From Pseudomonas profundi (GTDB lineage Bacteria; Pseudomonadota; Gammaproteobacteria; Pseudomonadales; Pseudomonadaceae): a DNA stretch of 64,000 bases. Position 1 is the stretch's first letter. The number at the start of each line of letters is the position of its first letter. Under the pieces are notes generated by a model, which worked only from the letters and a program-made list of their open reading frames with translations, searched no databases and had not been told where the DNA came from. Shown here piece after piece: positions 59,087 to 64,000 of this stretch. The translations under genes were made by a program, and so were the position numbers. The stretch lies in the NCBI RefSeq assembly GCF_008638305.1, contig NZ_VTPZ01000005.1:77444-141443 (forward strand). The letters run 5' to 3'.

Positions 59087-60237
59087 TATCTGAGCCCCAA
59101 TCCACGTGCAATGATCCCGCGAAGGATCTCGCGAGTGCCCCCGCGCAATGAGAAAGACGGCGCCATCTGGGTCAGGTAGGCAAGCACCTGGGCGTGATCG
59201 GACCCGCCGCCCACCTGGGGTTGTTCTTCAACCAGCACCTGCAGCATTTCCGGGAGATCCTGCTCGAAAACATTACCCAGATCCTTGACGCACGAGGCAG
59301 CCCAAGCCGGGTTCTCACCGTCGCTCAACTGCCTGGTTACCGCCAGCGACATATTGCGCAGCGTCAGCAATCGAGCGGAGATGCGCCCTATTTCTCGAGC
59401 CTGCAGCGCGTCGGGCTTGGAGCCGATAGCTTTGATGGCCGTGTGCAGCAGCGCAATGCTGCTGAGAAAACGCTCCGGGCCGCTGCGCTCGAATGCCAGC
59501 TCGGCAGTCACCTGTCCCCAGCCGTTGCCCTCTTCACCCACCAGGGCGTCCGCGTCCAGGCGTACGTTATCCAGAAACACTTCATTGAAATGCTCACCGC
59601 CCGCCAGATCGGCAATAGGCCGAATCGTGACGCCGGGCAGACTCAGATCGATGATGAACTGCGACATGCCGCCGTGGCGGCCGCTTTCTTCCTTGTTACC
59701 GGTGCGCAGCAACGCAATCATGTAATGCGAATGCTGGGCATTGGTGGTCCAGACCTTCTGACCATTGACCAGCCAGCCATTGTCGACGCGCTGGGCGCTG
59801 GACTTGATGGATGCCAGATCGGATCCGGAGTTCGGCTCGCTCATCCCGATACAGAAATAGCTTTCGCCGCGGCATATCAGCGGCAGGTATTTTTCCTTCT
59901 GAGCTTCGGTGCCAAAGCGCAGGATCAGCGGTGCGCTCTGTCGATCAGCGATCCAGTGGGCCGATACCGGCGCACCCGCAGCGAGCAGCTCTTCAATGAT
60001 CACATAGCGTGCAAAGGGTGATGCCTCTGCCCCGCCGTACCGTTTTGGCAGCGCCATACCCAGCCAGCCTTTCTGCCCGAGCAGGCGACTGAACTCGGCG
60101 TCGAATCCCATCCACGAATAGGCTCGTTTGACCGGCGGATAATCCTGCAGAGCCTGATCGATAAACGCCCTGACGTCAGCACGCAGCGCTTCGGCTTCTG
60201 GCGGTATGGTGCTGTAGTTAAATTGGGAAATACTCAT
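59086..60237 (-). CDS. Acyl-CoA dehydrogenase subunit, catalytic form
   Basis: A 383-residue acyl-CoA dehydrogenase with MSEPNSGSDLASIKSSA, QKVWTTNAQHSHYMI and a C-terminal SLRGGTREILRGIIARGLG. The likely catalytic Glu is in LAFERSGPERFL. I start at MSISQFN (ATG 60237). It overlaps the short subunit by one base, so the pair is made in equal amounts. Confidence 0.88.
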   Translation of the reverse strand: MSISQFNYSTIPPEAEALRADVRAFIDQALQDYPPVKRAYSWMGFDAEFSRLLGQKGWLGMALPKRYGGAEASPFARYVIIEELLAAGAPVSAHWIADRQSAPLILRFGTEAQKEKYLPLICRGESYFCIGMSEPNSGSDLASIKSSAQRVDNGWLVNGQKVWTTNAQHSHYMIALLRTGNKEESGRHGGMSQFIIDLSLPGVTIRPIADLAGGEHFNEVFLDNVRLDADALVGEEGNGWGQVTAELAFERSGPERFLSSIALLHTAIKAIGSKPDALQAREIGRISARLLTLRNMSLAVTRQLSDGENPAWAASCVKDLGNVFEQDLPEMLQVLVEEQPQVGGGSDHAQVLAYLTQMAPSFSLRGGTREILRGIIARGLGLR

Positions 60238-60347
60238 CAACAAGACACCCTCAACTGCTCGAAGCAATGCAGAAAGCAGGTTTGTTGGTTGGCCCCCGCC
60301 TCACCACCGGCTGCGGCCGATGGCAAGGCAAGGCGTTAGTCCAAGCG

Positions 60348-61658
60348 TCAGATGGCCGTTTTGGCGTCTGCACTTTCAAACATCGCATTGATGTCGCCGG
60401 AGGTGACGGGCTTGCCATCTTTACGCGTGACTTCGGCGCCGCCGAGACCCAGAGCAGGCTCGGTGCTGACATGCGTCGCCTGAGCGCGGAGTGCGCCGAC
60501 TGTGCAGTTTTCACGACCACCGAGGACGGCGAACGGATCATAAGAGAACTCACGCATGGCGTTGAGGTGGGTAACCTTATTGATCTGTGTGTCGGTCAGG
60601 TTTTTCAGATGCGCCCAGGTCGTTTCGGGAGAATGCGGCCAGGTGCAATCGGAATGCGGATAGTCGCTTTCCCAGGTAACCATGTCTTCGTTCATGAACT
60701 TGAGATTCTGCAATCCGAAGTTGTCCTCGATAAAGCAGGTAACGAAGTGCTTGAAGAAGATGTCACTCGGCATTTTTCCGCCGAAGTCCGCATTGGTCCA
60801 GGCGTTGTGATGACGGTGAGTAAAGTCAGCCCGCTCAAGAAGATAAGGTACCCAGCCAATGCTGCCTTCTGAAAGAGCCATGCGCAGGGTCGGAAACTTT
60901 TTCCACATGGGAGCCCAGATCCAGTCGGCCGCCGCGTTGGCGATCGAAATCGGCATGGTAGTGATCCAGGCGTCGATAGGCGACAGGTCCGAAGCGTGTT
61001 CTGCTTTGCCGCCCGAACCGATATGGCAACAGATCACCACATTGTTATCGGCACAAGCCTTCCACATCGGGTCCCAGTATTCGTCGTGAATAGACGGATA
61101 ACCCAGGCGGGCAGGGTTGTCCGAAAACGACAGCGCGTGCACACCCTGGGCAGACAGACGCTTGATCTCTGCGACGGCGGCTTTCATATCCCAGTAAGGC
61201 ACCAGCATCAGGGGAATGAATCGACCCGGCATCGCATTGCACCAATCGTACAGGTGCCAGTCGTTGTAGGCCTGGATCGCCGCCAGGGCGATTTCCCGGT
61301 TGCCATGGGTCTGGAAACGCTGGCCGGCAAAACCAGGGAAGGTCGGGAAGCACAGCGAGCCCAGTACGCCGTTGGCGTTCATGTCATCGACACGCGCTTT
61401 CACATCCCAGGTACCACGACGCATCTGGTCGTAACCCAGCGGCTCCATCCCGTATTCTTCCTTCGGACGCCCCACTACAGAGTTGAGGCCCATGTAGCCG
61501 GTAGCTTCTTCTTCAAATACCCATACATCACGATCCCCACGCTTTTCGACGTGCGGCTCACGACCTTTGAATTTTTCAGGCATGTGGTGTTTGAAGGCGT
61601 CCGGCGGCTCGATCGCATGGTCGTCCACACTGACGAGGATGAGGTCTTCGAGATTCAT
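60348..61658 (-). CDS. TIM-barrel amidohydrolase-family hydrolase
   Basis: A 436-residue amidohydrolase-2 type protein. Metal ligands appear as VDDHAIEPPDAF near the start, CCHIGSGG in the middle and ESDYPHSD near the end. Such proteins include decarboxylases and ring or ester hydrolases of catabolic clusters; the reaction cannot be read. GAAGGGGAA precedes the ATG. It follows the P450 after a 219-bp AT-rich gap and precedes the dehydrogenase pair by 110 bp. Confidence 0.88.
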   Translation of the reverse strand: MNLEDLILVSVDDHAIEPPDAFKHHMPEKFKGREPHVEKRGDRDVWVFEEEATGYMGLNSVVGRPKEEYGMEPLGYDQMRRGTWDVKARVDDMNANGVLGSLCFPTFPGFAGQRFQTHGNREIALAAIQAYNDWHLYDWCNAMPGRFIPLMLVPYWDMKAAVAEIKRLSAQGVHALSFSDNPARLGYPSIHDEYWDPMWKACADNNVVICCHIGSGGKAEHASDLSPIDAWITTMPISIANAAADWIWAPMWKKFPTLRMALSEGSIGWVPYLLERADFTHRHHNAWTNADFGGKMPSDIFFKHFVTCFIEDNFGLQNLKFMNEDMVTWESDYPHSDCTWPHSPETTWAHLKNLTDTQINKVTHLNAMREFSYDPFAVLGGRENCTVGALRAQATHVSTEPALGLGGAEVTRKDGKPVTSGDINAMFESADAKTAI

Positions 61659-61726
61659 GGTGTATTCCCCTTCGCTGTTCGCGGATTGTGTTTGTTCTAC
61701 GATGTTAGTTCAGATCAGAGTTGATT

Positions 61727-61750
61727 TAAACACATTTTTGATTTGTGTCT
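61727..61750. promoter_or_regulatory. AT-rich inverted repeat upstream of the amidohydrolase
   Basis: ACACA and TGTGT flank AAATCAAAA-like sequence in an AT-rich island of the 219-bp gap between P450 and amidohydrolase. It may be an operator or promoter; evidence is weak. Confidence 0.3.
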
Positions 61751-61877
61751 ATATCTTTTTGGATTATCACGGGGGGGTCTTGCCTGAAGCTGCCTCCCTC
61801 GATTCGCTGGAGACGAGGAAACAAGCAGGTCTCTGGCCGGTTTTCAGCGAGCCCTGCTTGATACTGGTGCGGCTAAC

Positions 61878-63152
61878 TCAGTCCCAAAGGACGTGCAATT
61901 TATGCGGACCGCGGAGCTGCGCCCCGGTAATTTCCGGGGCCGGTTTGGAAGGATCGAGACGGATATTCGGGAACATGTCCAGCACCGCGTTGAGGGCGCA
62001 GTTGATTTCAGTCTTGGCGACGAACTGGCCAATGCACATGTGCGGCCCGAAACCAAAGCCGAAGGACGGACGCTGCCGACGGTCGATATCAAAGGTATCG
62101 GCGTTATCAAAGAACTCCTCGTCCCGGTTGGCTGAGCTGACGATGCACGACACCATCGCCCCCTTGGGAATCTTGACACCGCGAATTTCGGTTTCCTCCG
62201 CTGTCTGGCGCACCTTGAACGTCGCAACAGGTTCGAAACGAATCGATTCGTCGATCGCCTTGTTCACCAGGCTGCGGTCGTTGCGCACGCGTTCGAGCAG
62301 TTCCGGGTTTTCCAGCAGCAGCGTCATCAAGGTGCCGAACGTACGGGTAGTGGTCTCCCCCGCCGCAGGCAGCAGCGAACGCACGAAGGTAGTGATCTCA
62401 TGGTCATCAAGCGAGCGGCCTTCATATTCGGCGCGGATCAGGCGGCTGATCAGGTCATCGCCTTCCCCACCTTCGGCGCGGCGCTCGGCAACCACTACCT
62501 TGATCGCATCATAGAGCGCAACTACCGCCTCCATGGCGGCTTTCTTGGCCGCCTGGGCCTTGGCCGGATCGACTTGCGGACCGGCAAGAATGGCCAGTGC
62601 CCAGGCAGCGTACTGCTTTATTTTTTCCGGCTGGTCGTTGGGAAAGCCGATCAGCGAATAGATGACCCGGATCGGGAAATACAGCGCAAAATCCATCAGA
62701 TCCGCACCCTTCTGCGGCGCCATCGGAGTCAGAAATTCCTCACGAATGACCTTGTCGATGCGATCTTCCTTCCAGCGGTTGACAGTGTCCGGCATGAATA
62801 CAGGTTGCAACAGGTTGCGCATGTTCTTGTGCTGATCGCCGTCCATTGCGGTCAGGATCAATCCATCAAAGAAAGCGCCCAGTCCTTCTGCGATGAACCC
62901 GCTGGTAAACTGGTTGGCGTCGCGCATGACGCGCATAACGTCGTCATATTTGAACAACGTGAAGCACGGGCGATCAGGGTCTACACCCGCTATCGACGGA
63001 ACGCCCAAGCGCTCCATGAAGTTCCCTTCCAGCACCGGGCTATTCTTGCGCATCTCGGCATAGGCCGCGTGCAGGTCAATATCGGTACCCTGATAATTGC
63101 TCGCCACATCGGCGAACACCTGTTCAAGGTTGCTTTTGTTCTGTTCAGACAT
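61878..63152 (-). CDS. Cytochrome P450
   Basis: A 424-residue soluble bacterial P450. The I-helix has AAGETTTRTF (264-270), the K-helix ESIR (302-305) and the heme Cys373 lies in FGFGFGPHMCIGQ. Class I bacterial P450s need ferredoxin and a reductase; neither is in the window. It is first in the presumed operon, so hydroxylation probably begins the pathway. The ATG has AGAGGA upstream. Confidence 0.93.
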   Translation of the reverse strand: MSEQNKSNLEQVFADVASNYQGTDIDLHAAYAEMRKNSPVLEGNFMERLGVPSIAGVDPDRPCFTLFKYDDVMRVMRDANQFTSGFIAEGLGAFFDGLILTAMDGDQHKNMRNLLQPVFMPDTVNRWKEDRIDKVIREEFLTPMAPQKGADLMDFALYFPIRVIYSLIGFPNDQPEKIKQYAAWALAILAGPQVDPAKAQAAKKAAMEAVVALYDAIKVVVAERRAEGGEGDDLISRLIRAEYEGRSLDDHEITTFVRSLLPAAGETTTRTFGTLMTLLLENPELLERVRNDRSLVNKAIDESIRFEPVATFKVRQTAEETEIRGVKIPKGAMVSCIVSSANRDEEFFDNADTFDIDRRQRPSFGFGFGPHMCIGQFVAKTEINCALNAVLDMFPNIRLDPSKPAPEITGAQLRGPHKLHVLWD

Positions 63153-63228
63153 GACGCTATCCTCTTGTTGTTCCTGGCATCGCTTTCCAGCTTATGCCTG
63201 AACGCGCAGAATTTGAACTATTTTAGGT

Positions 63229-63242
63229 TTATTGCTCAATAA
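63229..63242. promoter_or_regulatory. Palindrome upstream of the P450 gene
   Basis: TTATTG-CT-CAATAA is an exact palindrome 77 bp before the P450 ATG, a candidate operator. The short gap also holds a small hairpin past the glutathione peroxidase stop. Confidence 0.35.
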
Positions 63243-63250
63243 CCGTTTTT

Positions 63251-63796
63251 TCAACGGGCCAACCATTCGTCGATAACGGTCAGCCCTTGGGGCTCGCTCA
63301 TATCCACGTCCGGCGCAAAGCGCGCCACGACCTGACCGTCGCGGTTCATCAGGAATTTCTCGAAATTCCACAGCACCTCCGGCGCGGCGTTCGGCTCGAT
63401 GCCATATCCCGCCAGCTTCGAACGCATGGGACCCTCACCTATCGCTTCCGGCGCGGCGGCGGTCAGCGCCTTGTAGAGCGGATGTTGCTGTTCGCCATGT
63501 ACGCTGATCTTCGAGAACAAGGGAAAGGTGACGTCATATTCGGTGCTGCAAAAGTTGGCGATTTCCTCATCGGTGCCGGGCTCCTGCGCTTTAAAATCGT
63601 TGGCGGGAAAACCCAATACCACCAGTCCCGCGTCCTGCTTTTCCCGGTATAGTTTTTCAAGCGCTGAGTACTGGGGTGTGAGCCCGCAACGGGACGCCAC
63701 ATTGACGATAAGCACCACCTTGCCTTCGAACTCGCCGAGCGTGGTGCTGGTGCCGTCCATTTTTTTCAGGGGGATCTGCTGCAGTTCAGTGTTCAT
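63251..63796 (-). CDS. Glutathione peroxidase family protein
   Basis: A 181-residue thiol peroxidase: catalytic Cys37 in NVASRCGLTPQY, the Gln in FKAQEPG and the Trp in VLWNFEKFL form the usual tetrad. It reduces peroxides with glutathione or thioredoxin. The partial gene before it lies 2 nt away, so both are cotranscribed. No signal peptide. Confidence 0.93.
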   Translation of the reverse strand: MNTELQQIPLKKMDGTSTTLGEFEGKVVLIVNVASRCGLTPQYSALEKLYREKQDAGLVVLGFPANDFKAQEPGTDEEIANFCSTEYDVTFPLFSKISVHGEQQHPLYKALTAAAPEAIGEGPMRSKLAGYGIEPNAAPEVLWNFEKFLMNRDGQVVARFAPDVDMSEPQGLTVIDEWLAR

Positions 63797-63798
63797 AA

Positions 63799-64000
63799 TC
63801 AGTCCTCATAGGCCTGTTGGACATAGGTCATGCGGCCGCCGGCCAGCATCAGCGCGCAATACATGTTCAGTTCGGTGATTTCAGCCAGGCTGAAAAAGCC
63901 CGCCAAGGCTTCATAGTGCTGGTCATCCAACGCCATATAGTCACCGGCGAAAAGTTCGGCGTAGCGCAGGGCGGCCTGTTCGGGCGGCGAAAAACGGTCA
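63799..64000 (-). CDS. AhpD/carboxymuconolactone decarboxylase-like protein, 3' part
   Basis: Only the last 66 codons are in the window: FSPPEQAALRYAELFAGDYMAL ... LAEITELNMYCALMLAGGRMTYV. This looks like the C-terminal half of the carboxymuconolactone decarboxylase/AhpD superfamily. It is upstream of and joined to the glutathione peroxidase gene, fitting an oxidative-stress pair. The start is outside the window. Confidence 0.65.
   Translation of the reverse strand, partial: DRFSPPEQAALRYAELFAGDYMALDDQHYEALAGFFSLAEITELNMYCALMLAGGRMTYVQQAYED

Noticed and set aside
62400-63242. 280-codon plus-strand open frame
   Set aside because: Antisense to the P450, whose heme and I-helix motifs are intact.

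Overview
The window reads as chromosomal DNA of a gammaproteobacterium of the Pseudomonas lineage. Three blocks follow Pseudomonas order: argR-aruC-aruF-aruG next to alaS-lysC-csrA; htrB-minC-minD-minE-rluA-apeB; and qor-prc ... FKBP lipoprotein ... rdgC. A small marine or oil-associated Pseudomonas relative (Halopseudomonas-like) is my guess, not a demonstrated fact. There is no transposase, integrase, prophage module or CRISPR array.

Layout. 1-2325: mgtE, tRNA-Arg and tRNA-Ser (each with a near-consensus promoter), csrA. 2550-11015: lysC, alaS, then the arginine succinyltransferase genes aruG, aruF, aruC and regulator argR; the usual aruD, aruB and aruE are absent between aruG and alaS. 11171-15154: SDR, tRNA acp3U synthase (DTW), radical SAM protein, a tiny CcoM-like oxidase subunit and two small unknown genes. 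15155-27502: rapA, patatin, htrB, minCDE, rluA, apeB, qor, prc. 27503-30724: a gap with a repeat-like stretch and a DnaA-box cluster, FKBP lipoprotein, tRNA-Asp and tRNA-Val, rdgC, and a second DnaA-box cluster.

30725-42319 is one long minus-strand operon for a complete type II secretion system core (gspC-D-E-F-G-H-I-J-K-L-M-N) ending with a repeat-type lipoprotein. Next to it are a lipoprotein alpha/beta hydrolase and a phoX-tatA-tatB operon with a candidate Pho box. This suggests a phosphate-starvation export module linked to the secretion system. An OafA-SGNH acyltransferase and a 266-bp MITE-like repeat follow.

49863-63152 is accessory in character: two paralogous periplasmic double-Cache proteins, a KshA-like Rieske oxygenase, an SDR whose start codon lies in a perfect hairpin, a deletion scar joining two headless genes, folE and folM, and a compact catabolic run (P450, TIM-barrel amidohydrolase, two-subunit acyl-CoA dehydrogenase, PaaG-like crotonase, another acyl-CoA dehydrogenase). 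Together these look like an undescribed pathway for a polycyclic or branched alicyclic compound (steroid- or terpenoid-like), with hydroxylation followed by CoA-dependent beta-oxidation. The substrate cannot be read from sequence. The window ends with a glutathione peroxidase and the 3' end of an AhpD-like gene.
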